From Vibrio furnissii CIP 102972 (GTDB taxonomy: Bacteria > Pseudomonadota > Gammaproteobacteria > Enterobacterales > Vibrionaceae), in assembly GCF_000176175.1 (NCBI RefSeq), contig NZ_ACZP01000014.1, positions 434,001-498,000 on the forward strand: a DNA stretch of 64,000 nt, given 5' to 3'. The notes below the pieces were generated by a model, which searched no databases, was not told the origin of the DNA, and saw nothing but the letters and a program-made list of their open reading frames with translations. The position numbers and the translations under genes were made by a program. The first letter of the stretch is position 1, and every line of letters starts with the position of its first letter. This document shows, piece by piece, positions 25,887 through 34,766 of this stretch.

Positions 25887-26282
25887 GATTTATCCTTTTT
25901 CACTGACGTTGAAGCGACCCCATGCGCACGCCGCAGGGGCTCAACAAAGCTAGCAAGAATTTGTCATCACACAGGCCATGCCATGGCAATTTCGCATGAT
26001 TTGAACGTCAAACTGATGGGTCGTTTCCAAAGCGGCGTCTGCGGTTTCTTGTCATCACATTTCGCTTCGAGTCACTTCAAACTTTCGCCTGTCGGCGGCA
26101 GGTCAATCGCCGTTCAATCTTTGGTCATTAAATTCACACTGTTGAAAAATCCACCACCAAATCCGCGTTTGTCAGAAATCTTAAACAGACGTTATCCAAA
26201 GACTGACGCACGCTGACGGACTCCTCACAGAAGATTTCATAAGATGAATGCGTGCATATCGCACAACAACAGGAGAAAAGTT
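25887..26282. promoter_or_regulatory. Divergent control region of the AA10 and DUF3316 genes
   Basis: About 400 bases without a gene. Two identical 11-base direct repeats, TTGTCATCACA, occur at 25961-25971 and 26049-26059, 88 bases apart. On the AA10 coding strand they read TGTGATGACAA, and the TGTGA half resembles half a CRP site. They are candidate regulator sites for the chitin-active gene. No clear -35/-10 pair was assigned. Confidence 0.4.
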
Positions 26283-26630
26283 ATGAAGAAAGCACTTGTG
26301 ATCTTAACGACTATGACCCTTAGTGCTGGTGCATGGGCATCCATTGGCACCACTGAGCACGAAACGACGCTAACCACCCACGCGTATGCCTCGGAACAAC
26401 AAGCGTATGATGCCGGCTTTGCCAAGGTGGATGCGCTGAAAAAAATGCCGTCGAACGAGCTGGCCAACGCGCTCAATGTGTATGACACCAAACTGGTCCA
26501 AAACACACTGAAAGTGAGCGACGCCGAAGTGAAGGTTGAATCCTTTGCGAAGCAGGATGGTCAAGTTCAATATCGCGCCGTGGTGGATGTGGACTACCAA
26601 TACACCGTGCGTGAAGGGAAAAACAGTTAA
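26283..26630 (+). CDS. DUF3316-type periplasmic protein
   Basis: A 115-residue exported protein. Signal peptide MKKALVILTTMTLSAGAWA, cleaved before SIGTTEHE; the mature part has TTHAYASEQQAYDAGFAKVDALK and ends YRAVVDVDYQYTVREGKNS. The motif set matches small Vibrio proteins of the DUF3316 family, of unknown function. Start 26283 follows AGGAGAAAAGTT; the frame is open from 26244. A hairpin at 26660-26684 follows the stop. Confidence 0.8.
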   Translation: MKKALVILTTMTLSAGAWASIGTTEHETTLTTHAYASEQQAYDAGFAKVDALKKMPSNELANALNVYDTKLVQNTLKVSDAEVKVESFAKQDGQVQYRAVVDVDYQYTVREGKNS

Positions 26631-26659
26631 TCCTTCAATCCGCGCCATCGTTCAGGTAA

Positions 26660-26684
26660 CAGGGTGAGTGACACGCTCACCCTG
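26660..26684 (+). terminator. Hairpin after the DUF3316 gene
   Basis: A 9-bp stem CAGGGTGAG/CTCACCCTG with a 7-base loop starts 30 bases after the stop codon; only three T follow, so it is a weak intrinsic terminator. Confidence 0.6.
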
Positions 26685-26766
26685 TTTGCCTGCCCACGAG
26701 CGTCCCCGCGTGGGAACGCCCTCACGGCATCAGCTGTTAATCGTGTTCAAGTTAATCGCGCTCAAG

Positions 26767-28332
26767 TTAGTGACGCTCAAACTGATGAATCAACCGCTGC
26801 AGTTGCTCGAGATTGTGCACCAGATGACGCGTGCGCTGCACCGATGACGACGATGCATCCGAATTCTGCTGCGTCAGCGTTTTGATGTTGACCGCATTGG
26901 CGGTAATTTCACGCGTTGCACTGGCTTGTTGCTCCACCGCCGCCGCGATTTGCTGGCTTTCAAGCGTCACTTGTCCCAGCTTGGCCGCAATGTCTTGAAT
27001 CACCCCACCCGTCGAATCGGCTGCTTGCTTACAGGCCGAAGAGAGCGCTGAACCACGCTGCATGGAAGCCACCGCTTGGGTTGCGAGCGATTGCAGCTCG
27101 GCGATCATGGTGTGTATTTCACTGGTTGACGCACTTGTTTTCGCCGCTAGTTGGCGCACTTCATCCGCCACCACCGCAAACCCGCGCCCCGATTCACCAG
27201 CGCGCGCGGCTTCAATGGCCGCGTTAAGTGCCAGCAAATTCGTCTGTTCTGAAATCGCCGAGATGACATCCAAAATGGTTTCCACTTGCTGGCTGTGCTT
27301 AGCGAGCGTGGTCAAAATGGTCTGGCTGTCAGCCAGTTCGCTATCGAGCGCATTCACTTGCACCACGGTGTCGCGGATCCGCGCCAGTCCGCACAACGAA
27401 TCGTGTTGAGCAATCTCGGTCAATTGCGATGCCGCCGAGGCGCTGTTGGCAATGTCGTTGATAGAATGCGTTAGCTCTTCCACCGCAGTGGCAACCTGCT
27501 CGGTTTCCTGCAATTGCTGCACCAGTGCTTGCTCAATATCCCGCGTATTGCCCAGTTCACGCTGCGCATCTTTGAGAATCTGTCCCGAAGTTTCGCTGCT
27601 ACGCGCCACCACAGCGCGTAGCTCCGCTTTACGCATCATCAGCGCCAGTTCAACTGGCGAGCATTCATCGCAATGGCCGGTATACACTTTTTCCATCAAT
27701 GGGTTGCTGTACGCTTCACGAGCCAACTGAGACAGCTGCGCATGGCGTTTGTGCAAGTGCCTCAGCCCCAGCAACACACTCAACTGAATGCCCAACAACA
27801 CGCTGCCCGGCAACCAAGCATGTTGCTGCCACATCCAACCGGCGCTCACCAGCAGGCCAAGCCACGCTGCCCCTTGCATAAGGCGCATCACAGGCCAGCG
27901 TCGCACGGACACCGATTCGCCTTGATTGAGTTTGGCATAGAGCGCCTCGGCGCGCGCGATTTGTTCTTTGCTGGGTTTGGAGCGCACCGACTGATGCTCA
28001 ACGATGTTGCCTTGGGCATCTTTTATCGGGGTCACAAAGGCCGACACCCAATAGTGCCGCGGGCCTTTACAGCGGTTTTTAACAATCCCCATCCAACTGT
28101 GTCCTTGGTTGAGGTAATGCCACAACTGCTCGAACGCCGCTTTGGGCATGTCTGGGTGCCTCACCATGTTATGCGGCTGCGTCAGCAGATCATCAAGTGA
28201 ATATTCGGCGATATCGCAAAACGCCTCGTTGGCATACGTAATGTGGCTGGAAGGCTGGGTGGTAGAGATAAAACTGATATTCTCCGGATAATCTTTATTC
28301 TCGGTCGCGGCCATGCTGAGTAAGTTCTTCAT
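26767..28332 (-). CDS. PAS-containing methyl-accepting chemotaxis protein (Aer-like)
   Basis: A 521-residue chemoreceptor without a periplasmic domain. An N-terminal PAS domain ([31 protein letters not shown]...[18 protein letters not shown], ~15-120) has the Aer/PAS_3 type HPDMP motif. One or two TM helices lie near residues 155-195 ([31 protein letters not shown]). The C-terminal signalling hairpin has the invariant [37 protein letters not shown]. It probably senses redox or energy state in the cytoplasm and feeds CheA/CheW. Aer uses FAD in the PAS pocket; binding here is not proven. Monocistronic by position. Confidence 0.93.
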   Translation of the reverse strand: MKNLLSMAATENKDYPENISFISTTQPSSHITYANEAFCDIAEYSLDDLLTQPHNMVRHPDMPKAAFEQLWHYLNQGHSWMGIVKNRCKGPRHYWVSAFVTPIKDAQGNIVEHQSVRSKPSKEQIARAEALYAKLNQGESVSVRRWPVMRLMQGAAWLGLLVSAGWMWQQHAWLPGSVLLGIQLSVLLGLRHLHKRHAQLSQLAREAYSNPLMEKVYTGHCDECSPVELALMMRKAELRAVVARSSETSGQILKDAQRELGNTRDIEQALVQQLQETEQVATAVEELTHSINDIANSASAASQLTEIAQHDSLCGLARIRDTVVQVNALDSELADSQTILTTLAKHSQQVETILDVISAISEQTNLLALNAAIEAARAGESGRGFAVVADEVRQLAAKTSASTSEIHTMIAELQSLATQAVASMQRGSALSSACKQAADSTGGVIQDIAAKLGQVTLESQQIAAAVEQQASATREITANAVNIKTLTQQNSDASSSSVQRTRHLVHNLEQLQRLIHQFERH

Positions 28333-28607
28333 TTATCGGAAGTGAGTCGTAAACAAAGGTGTAACACGCGCAATTTGTCGCCATCTTGACACACATCAAT
28401 TCTATCAATACCTTGTCACACTAATACCAAATACGAGACATGTTATTTTCCTGTTACATTTTTATAGCGATATGCTCACATTAATTTGAGAAAACAGGCC
28501 GCACGATCCGACGAATGCAGGCGCTGAGCGTAAATCAATTAAACTTAACTCAATCTTGTCCTTCGATGACGCCTCAAAAACAACGTCAAAGACGACGTGA
28601 TTGACCT

Positions 28608-29843
28608 ATGCCACACGACCCATTTCAGGATGCGCCAATGGATCAGCTGAAACAGTGCTACTTTGACCAATCCCCCGCCGGCATCGCGATTACCGATCTC
28701 GATGGCCTGATCGAACTCGCGAATGAGCGTTTTCACCAATTGACTCATCTTCACGAACAGCACAACATCACCCCGATGATGAACCTCGCGTTGCCATTGA
28801 GCGTCCCCCAAATCATTGATGATTTGGTGCAGGGCAAACAGGTCATGCACATTTTTGAAATCAAACACGGCTTTACGCCCGATACCCTCAACTGGTGCAT
28901 CATCAAAGTCAGCTTGGTGGACAAGAACGAGAAAAAACACGTCTCATTTGTGATCGAAGATATCAGTCGCAACCGACAACTCAACCCGCGCATGAATGTG
29001 CACCTCAACACCATTGTCGATAGCTTGCCAGTGTTGATTGCCCAGATTGATGCACACAACCGTTACCTGTACGCCAATAAAACCTACGAAGCGTACTTTC
29101 ACACCACGTTGGATCAGGTGATTGGTGAAACCATCGAAAACCTGATTGGCGACGAATCATTTTCACACAGTGCGCCGTTTATTGAACGCGTACGCCAAGG
29201 CGAAACCGTCACCTTCGACAACACGCTGTTCTTCACCAACGAATTGCGTGTCTTGCACCTTAAATTGGTTCCGGATGAAATGAATCGCGGCGGGTTTTAC
29301 ATCTTCGGTCAAGATGTCACTGAACTGCGCGCCTTTCAGCGCAGCTTAGAATTTAAGACCTACCATGATGCGCTCACTGGCCTGCCCAACCGTAGCTTTT
29401 TTATGAAATCGCTCGCCAATGTGCTGCGCTATAAACAGCACGGCTCAGCGTTACTATTTCTAGATTTGGATGGTCTGAAACTGGCTAACGACCGTTATGG
29501 GCACCATATCGGCGATGGCTTATTGAAAATTTTCGCCCACGTGCTGCAAGATGCAATTCGCCCGCAAGATTTCGTGTCACGCCTGGCGGGCGATGAGTTC
29601 ACCATCATTCTGACGGAATTAGACGATCCGCTCGCGAACATGCGCGAAGTGTGTCAGCGCATCCTCGATCGCCTGCCAGCCAGCGTCGAGATTGAGGGCC
29701 ACGCCATTCCATGCAGTTGCAGTATTGGCGCAACGTTGCTTGATCATTCCCTGCACCTGTCTGAAGAAACTTGGTTAGCGCGCGCCGATGCGGCCATGTA
29801 CAAAGCCAAAACTGGCGGCAAAGGTGGTTTCGTCATCGAATAA
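28608..29843 (+). CDS. Diguanylate cyclase with PAS domains (AGDEF variant)
   Basis: Up to 411 residues; the ATG at 28638 has an AGGA site and may be the real start, giving 401. Two PAS domains are visible (DQSPAGIAITDLDGLIELANERF; DSLPVLIAQIDAHNRYLYANKTYEAYF), then a GGDEF domain with DALTGLPNRSFF and LLFLDLDGLKLANDRYGHHIGDGLL. The active-site motif is AGDEF near residue 327, a known active variant. The RPQD at the inhibitory I-site is five residues before it, so product feedback is likely. No EAL domain and no membrane helix: a cytoplasmic sensor cyclase. Confidence 0.92.
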   Translation: MPHDPFQDAPMDQLKQCYFDQSPAGIAITDLDGLIELANERFHQLTHLHEQHNITPMMNLALPLSVPQIIDDLVQGKQVMHIFEIKHGFTPDTLNWCIIKVSLVDKNEKKHVSFVIEDISRNRQLNPRMNVHLNTIVDSLPVLIAQIDAHNRYLYANKTYEAYFHTTLDQVIGETIENLIGDESFSHSAPFIERVRQGETVTFDNTLFFTNELRVLHLKLVPDEMNRGGFYIFGQDVTELRAFQRSLEFKTYHDALTGLPNRSFFMKSLANVLRYKQHGSALLFLDLDGLKLANDRYGHHIGDGLLKIFAHVLQDAIRPQDFVSRLAGDEFTIILTELDDPLANMREVCQRILDRLPASVEIEGHAIPCSCSIGATLLDHSLHLSEETWLARADAAMYKAKTGGKGGFVIE

Positions 29844-30153
29844 TTTTTCGCCGTTTATCCCCGCAACGAACTTTCGAATGGGTATTTTTAGCAAAATACC
29901 CTCACTTCACTTACGCCTTTTCGAGCAAAAACAATCATTTATAAGCGTTCACTAAAACACAATTTATGTAAAAAGTTTGAAGCAACTCAATAATTTTGCA
30001 AACTAATCATTTGTTTTTATGTTCAAATTAATTCACATGCAACATTTATCACAGAAATAAGAATACTTTCGAACAACAATTCACGAAATTTCGAACGAAA
30101 CTAATTTTTCTCGTTCGCACTTCAAAACCATCGCAAAATAAATGAGGTCACCA
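29844..30153 (+). promoter_or_regulatory. glpT upstream region with candidate CRP and GlpR sites
   Basis: An AT-rich 310-base gap. A hairpin GGGTATTTT/AAAATACCC (29880-29901) follows the cyclase gene and may end its transcript. TGCAA-CATTTA-TCACA at 30038-30053 resembles a CRP site (8 of 10 conserved positions). TTTCGAAC occurs twice, at 30067-30074 and 30089-30096, 22 bases (two turns) apart, and CGAAATTTCG at 30084-30093 is a perfect palindrome; an inverted GTTCG follows near 30112. These fit a GlpR-type operator set. All assignments are by eye. Confidence 0.5.
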
Positions 30154-31524
30154 ATGTTTGGGATTTTCAAACCACAAGCTCACATCGAACGGCTATCGCC
30201 GGATCGGGTTGAGGGCGCTTATACACGTCTACGCTGGCAACTTTTCATCGGTATTTTTGTAGGCTATGCAGGTTACTATCTGGTTCGTAAGAACTTCAGC
30301 TTGGCCATGCCATATCTGATCGAGCAAGGCTACAGCCGCGGCGATCTCGGTGTCGCACTGGCTGCGGTTTCGATCGCTTACGGCTTATCTAAATTCTTAA
30401 TGGGCAGCGTGTCTGACCGTTCCAACCCACGTTATTTCCTCAGTGCCGGCCTGCTGTGTTCTGCATTGGTCATGTTCTGCTTTGGCTTTATGCCATGGGC
30501 AACCGGCAGCATCACGGCCATGTTCATCCTGTTGTTCCTGAACGGTTGGTTCCAGGGCATGGGTTGGCCAGCCTGTGGGCGAACCATGGTGCACTGGTGG
30601 TCGCGCAAAGAGCGGGGTGAAATCGTTTCGGTATGGAACGTCGCGCACAACGTCGGTGGCGGTCTGATCGGTCCTATCTTCCTGCTGGGTTTGTGGATGT
30701 TCAACGACGACTGGCGCACTGCGTTCTACGTGCCTGCCTTCTTCGCGGTTCTGGTTGCAGTCTTCATCTGGATCACCATGCGTGATACACCGCAATCGTG
30801 TGGTCTGCCACCGATCGAAGAGTACAAAAACGATTACCCGGACGATTACGACACCTCACACGAAAAAGAGATGACGGCCAAAGAGATCTTCTTTAAGTAC
30901 GTGTTCTCTAACAAACTGTTGTGGTCTATTGCGATTGCCAACGCGTTCGTTTACCTGATCCGTTACGGCGTGCTCGACTGGGCACCAGTCTACCTGCGTG
31001 AAGCGAAAGAATTCACCGTTGATAAATCGTCTTGGGCGTACTTCCTGTACGAATGGGCGGGCATTCCGGGCACACTGCTGTGTGGTTGGATTTCGGATAA
31101 AGTGTTCAAAGGTCGCCGCGCACCTGCGGGTATTCTGTTCATGGTACTGGTTCTGCTGGCCGTTCTTGTCTACTGGTTCAACCCGGCTGGCAACCCAGCG
31201 ATTGACATGGCAGCACTGGTTGCGATCGGCTTCCTGATTTACGGCCCGGTTATGCTGATTGGTCTGTACGCGCTGGAACTGGCTCCGAAGAAAGCGGCGG
31301 GTACTGCGGCTGGCCTGACCGGTCTGTTTGGTTACCTCGGCGGCGCTGTGGCAGCGAACGCAATTCTGGGTTACACCGTAGACCACTTCGGCTGGGACGG
31401 CGGCTTTATTATCCTCGTCGGCTCATGTATCACGGCCATCATCTGTTTGATTTACGCTTTGATTGGCGAGCGCGCTCACCACAAAGCGAAAGCAGAAAAA
31501 GAAGCCAAGGAAGCCGTCGCGTAA
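30154..31524 (+). CDS. glpT: Glycerol-3-phosphate:phosphate antiporter
   Basis: A 456-residue major facilitator protein with 12 hydrophobic segments. Landmarks of the organophosphate:Pi antiporter family: [19 protein letters not shown] with the substrate Arg near residue 44, [10 protein letters not shown], and [25 protein letters not shown]. The start at 30154 ([14 protein letters not shown]) follows GAGGT; an in-frame ATG at 30142 lacks a site. It imports glycerol-3-phosphate in exchange for phosphate and pairs with the periplasmic phosphodiesterase GlpQ encoded next, though a terminator-like hairpin separates them. Confidence 0.96.
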   Translation: MFGIFKPQAHIERLSPDRVEGAYTRLRWQLFIGIFVGYAGYYLVRKNFSLAMPYLIEQGYSRGDLGVALAAVSIAYGLSKFLMGSVSDRSNPRYFLSAGLLCSALVMFCFGFMPWATGSITAMFILLFLNGWFQGMGWPACGRTMVHWWSRKERGEIVSVWNVAHNVGGGLIGPIFLLGLWMFNDDWRTAFYVPAFFAVLVAVFIWITMRDTPQSCGLPPIEEYKNDYPDDYDTSHEKEMTAKEIFFKYVFSNKLLWSIAIANAFVYLIRYGVLDWAPVYLREAKEFTVDKSSWAYFLYEWAGIPGTLLCGWISDKVFKGRRAPAGILFMVLVLLAVLVYWFNPAGNPAIDMAALVAIGFLIYGPVMLIGLYALELAPKKAAGTAAGLTGLFGYLGGAVAANAILGYTVDHFGWDGGFIILVGSCITAIICLIYALIGERAHHKAKAEKEAKEAVA

Positions 31525-31541
31525 GTCACGCTTCCTCACGC

Positions 31542-31574
31542 AAAACGGGCACGACATCTAAGGTGCCCGTTTTT
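31542..31574 (+). terminator. Terminator between glpT and glpQ
   Basis: An 11-bp stem AAAACGGGCAC (31542-31552) with GTGCCCGTTTT (31563-31573), then T. It should end most glpT transcripts, so glpQ either has its own promoter or is expressed by read-through. Confidence 0.85.
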
Positions 31575-31690
31575 GAACGTGTCATTTTATCTCCATTTCG
31601 GTGTGGTTAACTCCCCCATTCATCGCGCTCTTCCCCCGATTCAGAGCGCGATTTTTTCTAACCACGCTCTGCAAAACACAAGGATTCCAC

Positions 31691-32746
31691 ATGAACAAGA
31701 TGCTTTCCCTTTCTCTGCTCTCTCTGGCCTGCAGTGCCAGTGTGTACGCCAACCCCTTAGTGATCGCGCACCGTGGCGCATCGGGCTATTTGCCGGAGCA
31801 CACGCTGGCAGCCAAAGCGCTGGCCTACGGCATGAAACCCGATTACATCGAGCAAGACGTGGTAATGACCAAGGATGACCAATTGGTGGTGCTGCACGAT
31901 CACTACCTCGATCGCGTCACCGATGTTGCCGAACGTTTTCCAGATCGCGCACGTGCTGATGGCCGTTACTACGCCATCGACTTTACATTGGCGGAAATCA
32001 AAAGCCTACGCGTGACCGAAGGGTTCAACATTGATGACCAAGGCAACAAAGTGGCCGGATTCCCCGACCGTTTCCCAATGTGGAAATCGAGCTTTACCGT
32101 GCCCACCTTTGCAGAAGAGATTGAGCTGATCCAAGGACTGAACAAATCGCTCGGTTATGACATCGGCATCTATCCTGAAATCAAAGCGCCGTGGTTCCAT
32201 CGCCATGAGGGCAAAGACATTTCGAAAGCGGTATTGAACGTGTTGAAACAGTACGGCTACGACAGTAAAGACGACAAAGTCTACCTGCAATGTTTTGATG
32301 CCAACGAGCTGAAACGCATTCACGATGAGCTGCTGCCATCGATGGAAATGGATCTCAATCTGGTGCAGTTGATGGCTTACACCGACTGGAATGAAACCAT
32401 GACCTATCAAGGCGATACCGCGACGCCTTACAGCTACGATTGGATGTTTGAGCCGGGCGGCATGAAGCAAGTCGCGCAATACGCCGATGGTATCGGCCCT
32501 TGGAAACCGATGCTGGTGGACGACAAGAGCACCCAAGACAACATCATCATCAAACCATTGATGGGTGAAGCCAAAGCCGCTGGCCTCGTGGTGCATCCGT
32601 ACACTTTCCGCGCTGATAAAGGCCGCATCGCACCGTATGCGCAAAACTTCGATGGCATGCTGGATGTGTTCTACAACCAAGTGAAAGTCGATGGCCTGTT
32701 TACCGACTTCCCGGACAAAGCGGTGTCATTCCTGAACCAGCAGTAA
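31691..32746 (+). CDS. glpQ: Periplasmic glycerophosphodiester phosphodiesterase
   Basis: A 351-residue exported enzyme that splits glycerophosphodiesters into glycerol-3-phosphate and an alcohol. Signal peptide MNKMLSLSLLSLACSASVYA, cleaved before NPLVIAHRGASG. Catalytic landmarks of the GDPD fold: HRGASGYLPEHT, EQDVVMTKDDQLVVLHDHYLDRVTDV, and IYPEIKAPWFH. Start 31691 follows AAGGA; the frame is open upstream. Its product is the substrate of GlpT. Confidence 0.96.
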   Translation: MNKMLSLSLLSLACSASVYANPLVIAHRGASGYLPEHTLAAKALAYGMKPDYIEQDVVMTKDDQLVVLHDHYLDRVTDVAERFPDRARADGRYYAIDFTLAEIKSLRVTEGFNIDDQGNKVAGFPDRFPMWKSSFTVPTFAEEIELIQGLNKSLGYDIGIYPEIKAPWFHRHEGKDISKAVLNVLKQYGYDSKDDKVYLQCFDANELKRIHDELLPSMEMDLNLVQLMAYTDWNETMTYQGDTATPYSYDWMFEPGGMKQVAQYADGIGPWKPMLVDDKSTQDNIIIKPLMGEAKAAGLVVHPYTFRADKGRIAPYAQNFDGMLDVFYNQVKVDGLFTDFPDKAVSFLNQQ

Positions 32747-32810
32747 CTGACGTTGCGCTGAATTAAAAAGACAGTAAAACCCATCGACACAGCAAGTGGG
32801 TTGGGGATAG

Positions 32811-32841
32811 AAAAAGGGACGATCATGGATCGTCCCTTTCG
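32811..32841. terminator. Bidirectional terminator between glpQ and xapA
   Basis: A 12-bp perfect stem AAAGGGACGATC (32813-32824) with GATCGTCCCTTT (32828-32839), flanked by A and T tracts, between two convergent genes. Confidence 0.88.
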
Positions 32842-32862
32842 TTTTCACGCGAGCTGCAATGA

Positions 32863-33690
32863 TTACGCGGCAAAATGATGGCGCATAAAAGATTGGATCA
32901 ACGTGATGAAGTCTTTCTCCGCCAGTTTTGCGCAGCGCAGTGTTTGCTCGTGAGACAGCGCCACATCCCCCAGCCCTTCGGCCATGTTGGTGATGGCGCA
33001 CACCGCCAGCACAGGCAAGCCACAATGCGCTGCTGAGATCACTTCCGGCACGACCGACATGCCGACGACGTCTCCGCCGATGATTTGCATCATGCGAATT
33101 TCTGCTGCGGTCTCAAAGTTCGGGCCGGTGTAGGAGACAAAAACCCCTTCATTGAGATGAATATTCTGCGCCTTGGCCACCGCCAGCGTCTCTTCACGGA
33201 GCGTTTTATCGTACGCATTGGCGAGGCTAAAGAAGCGGGGACCGTAGGCGTCATCATTCGGGCCTGTCATTGGCGATTCCGGCATGGTGTTGATGTGATC
33301 GGTAAACACCACCAGCGAACCGACATCAATGCGTTCTGGGCGCAGTGAGCCCGCAGCATTGGTCACCAGCATGAATTCACAACCCAGACGCTTAAAGGTA
33401 CGCACCGGATTGGTCATCACTTTCATGCTTTGGTGCTCGTAATAGTGACCCCGACCTTTCATGCACACCACTTGTGTGCCAAACAGTGTGCCCAGCACCA
33501 ATTCGCCAGAGTGCCCTTCGACCGTGCTGACAGGGAAGCCCGCCAACGCCTCGTAAGGAATCACCACTTTGTCTTCCAGCTCGTCCGCGATCACGCCAAG
33601 ACCAGAGCCAAGAATGAATGCAGCCTGAGGCTTGAAGCCAGGCTTGTGCGCGTAGATCGTTTCCAGAGCTTGATTCACCGGATCAGACAT
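32863..33690 (-). CDS. xapA: Purine-nucleoside phosphorylase, xanthosine phosphorylase type
   Basis: A 275-residue trimeric-type purine nucleoside phosphorylase: phosphorolysis of inosine, guanosine or xanthosine to base plus ribose-1-phosphate. Landmarks are FILGSGLGVIADEL (phosphate loop), VEGHSGELVLG, MKGRGHYYEHQS, NAAGSLRPERIDVGSLVVFTDHIN, YTGPNFETAAEIRMM and GMSVVPEVISAAHCG. The last includes Met and the Asn region (VCAITNMAEG) that contact the base. The start at 33690 follows GAGGTG. A divergent LysR gene resembles the xapA/xapR arrangement of E. coli, which supports xapA over punA-type housekeeping PNP. The ribose phosphate joins the same pool as the nearby rbs genes. Confidence 0.88.
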   Translation of the reverse strand: MSDPVNQALETIYAHKPGFKPQAAFILGSGLGVIADELEDKVVIPYEALAGFPVSTVEGHSGELVLGTLFGTQVVCMKGRGHYYEHQSMKVMTNPVRTFKRLGCEFMLVTNAAGSLRPERIDVGSLVVFTDHINTMPESPMTGPNDDAYGPRFFSLANAYDKTLREETLAVAKAQNIHLNEGVFVSYTGPNFETAAEIRMMQIIGGDVVGMSVVPEVISAAHCGLPVLAVCAITNMAEGLGDVALSHEQTLRCAKLAEKDFITLIQSFMRHHFAA

Positions 33691-33800
33691 GATGTTCACC
33701 TCGTTATGTTGTTTACATCACTCTAACGCAATCACTGTGCTGACAAAATCACAAAATTTGGCACAATTATGTGATTATTCAGCACAATCAGAGCCCCATC

Positions 33801-34721
33801 ATGTTGCCACTCAGTCAACGCATTACATTGAAAATGCTGCGCTATTTCTATCAGGTCGCGCAGTGCCAACAATTCAGTCAAGCAGCAGAACAACTCAACA
33901 TCACCAAATCGCCACTCAGTGCGCAGATTAAAGAGCTGGAGCAAGCGCTGGGCGTGGTGCTGTTTGAACGCGATACACGCAATGTGCGCTTAACCACCGC
34001 GGGCAAACAGCTCAATCAGGAGTGTGAGCGTATTTTTGACGTGCTGGAAACCTCACTCAATCGCGTGGCGCAAAGTGCGCGCGAAGAGCAGGCGACCTTG
34101 AATCTCGGCTTGATGAGTTCGATTTTCTGGGCCGGATTTGGCGATGCACTGCATCAGTTGCAGCAAACTCACCCAACCTTGACGCTCAATCTGTTGGAGC
34201 TATCGCCAGAGAAACAAAAACAGGCGCTGCTGCAACACCACATCGACATCGGACTGGTGCGTTACGCCGACACCATGCAGATCGCGCCGCTGCATGCGCG
34301 CAGTTTGTATCAGGAGAAAATGGTGGTCGCATTGCCGACACAGCACGCGCTGGCAGCACGTAAGCAGCTCTCACTACAAGAGTTGCGCGATGCAGAATTT
34401 GTGATGCTGCGCCAAGAGAATTCCGCCTCGACCGCGCTGATTCGTCAGCACTGTCAACAGGCGGGATTTGAGATGACAATTTTACAAGAAGTGGTGGAGC
34501 CCAATACGCTGCTGGCGGTGATTTCCACCCGCGGATTGTTGTCGATTGTGCCCGCCAGTTACGCCAACTTAGCTTGGCCGCACGTGCGGTTTGTTGCATT
34601 GAAAGAAACCATTCGCGCCGATATCTGCGCGCTGTCTGCCAAAGCGTCACACCCTCTGACCGACGCGCTGCTAAACCAGTTGAGTCAGGCCTTACTCAAC
34701 CCTCGAACGAGCGAACTGTAG
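33801..34721 (+). CDS. LysR-family regulator, XapR-like by position
   Basis: A 306-residue LysR protein. N-terminal winged helix MLRYFYQVAQCQQFSQAAEQLNITKSPLSAQIKELEQALGVVLFERDTRNVRLTTAGKQL, then the effector-binding domain. ATG 33801 was chosen; a GTG at 33771 is in frame. It is divergent from xapA across 110 bases. That gap holds the inverted repeat CACAATTATGTG (33762-33773) and two GCACAAT direct repeats (33761, 33782), candidate sites for this protein. The regulon and inducer (a nucleoside) are inferred. Confidence 0.82.
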   Translation: MLPLSQRITLKMLRYFYQVAQCQQFSQAAEQLNITKSPLSAQIKELEQALGVVLFERDTRNVRLTTAGKQLNQECERIFDVLETSLNRVAQSAREEQATLNLGLMSSIFWAGFGDALHQLQQTHPTLTLNLLELSPEKQKQALLQHHIDIGLVRYADTMQIAPLHARSLYQEKMVVALPTQHALAARKQLSLQELRDAEFVMLRQENSASTALIRQHCQQAGFEMTILQEVVEPNTLLAVISTRGLLSIVPASYANLAWPHVRFVALKETIRADICALSAKASHPLTDALLNQLSQALLNPRTSEL

Positions 34722-34724
34722 AAC

Positions 34725-34764
34725 GGTTGAATGGTTGAATGGTTGAATGGTTGAATGGTTGAAC
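34725..34764. repeat. 8-bp tandem repeat, five copies
   Basis: GGTTGAAT repeated four times without change at 34725-34756, then GGTTGAAC at 34757-34764. It fills the short space between the convergent xapR-like and rbsR stops. Five units of a period that is not a multiple of 3 make length change harmless here because it lies outside both genes. Confidence 0.92.
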
Positions 34765-34766
34765 GG

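Noticed and set aside
25689..26216. A 175-codon plus-strand ORF with an LKPIV-type pentapeptide repeat
   Set aside because: It is the antisense reading of the 15-bp repeat array in the AA10 gene; periodicity is shared by every frame of such an array, and no start signal is visible.
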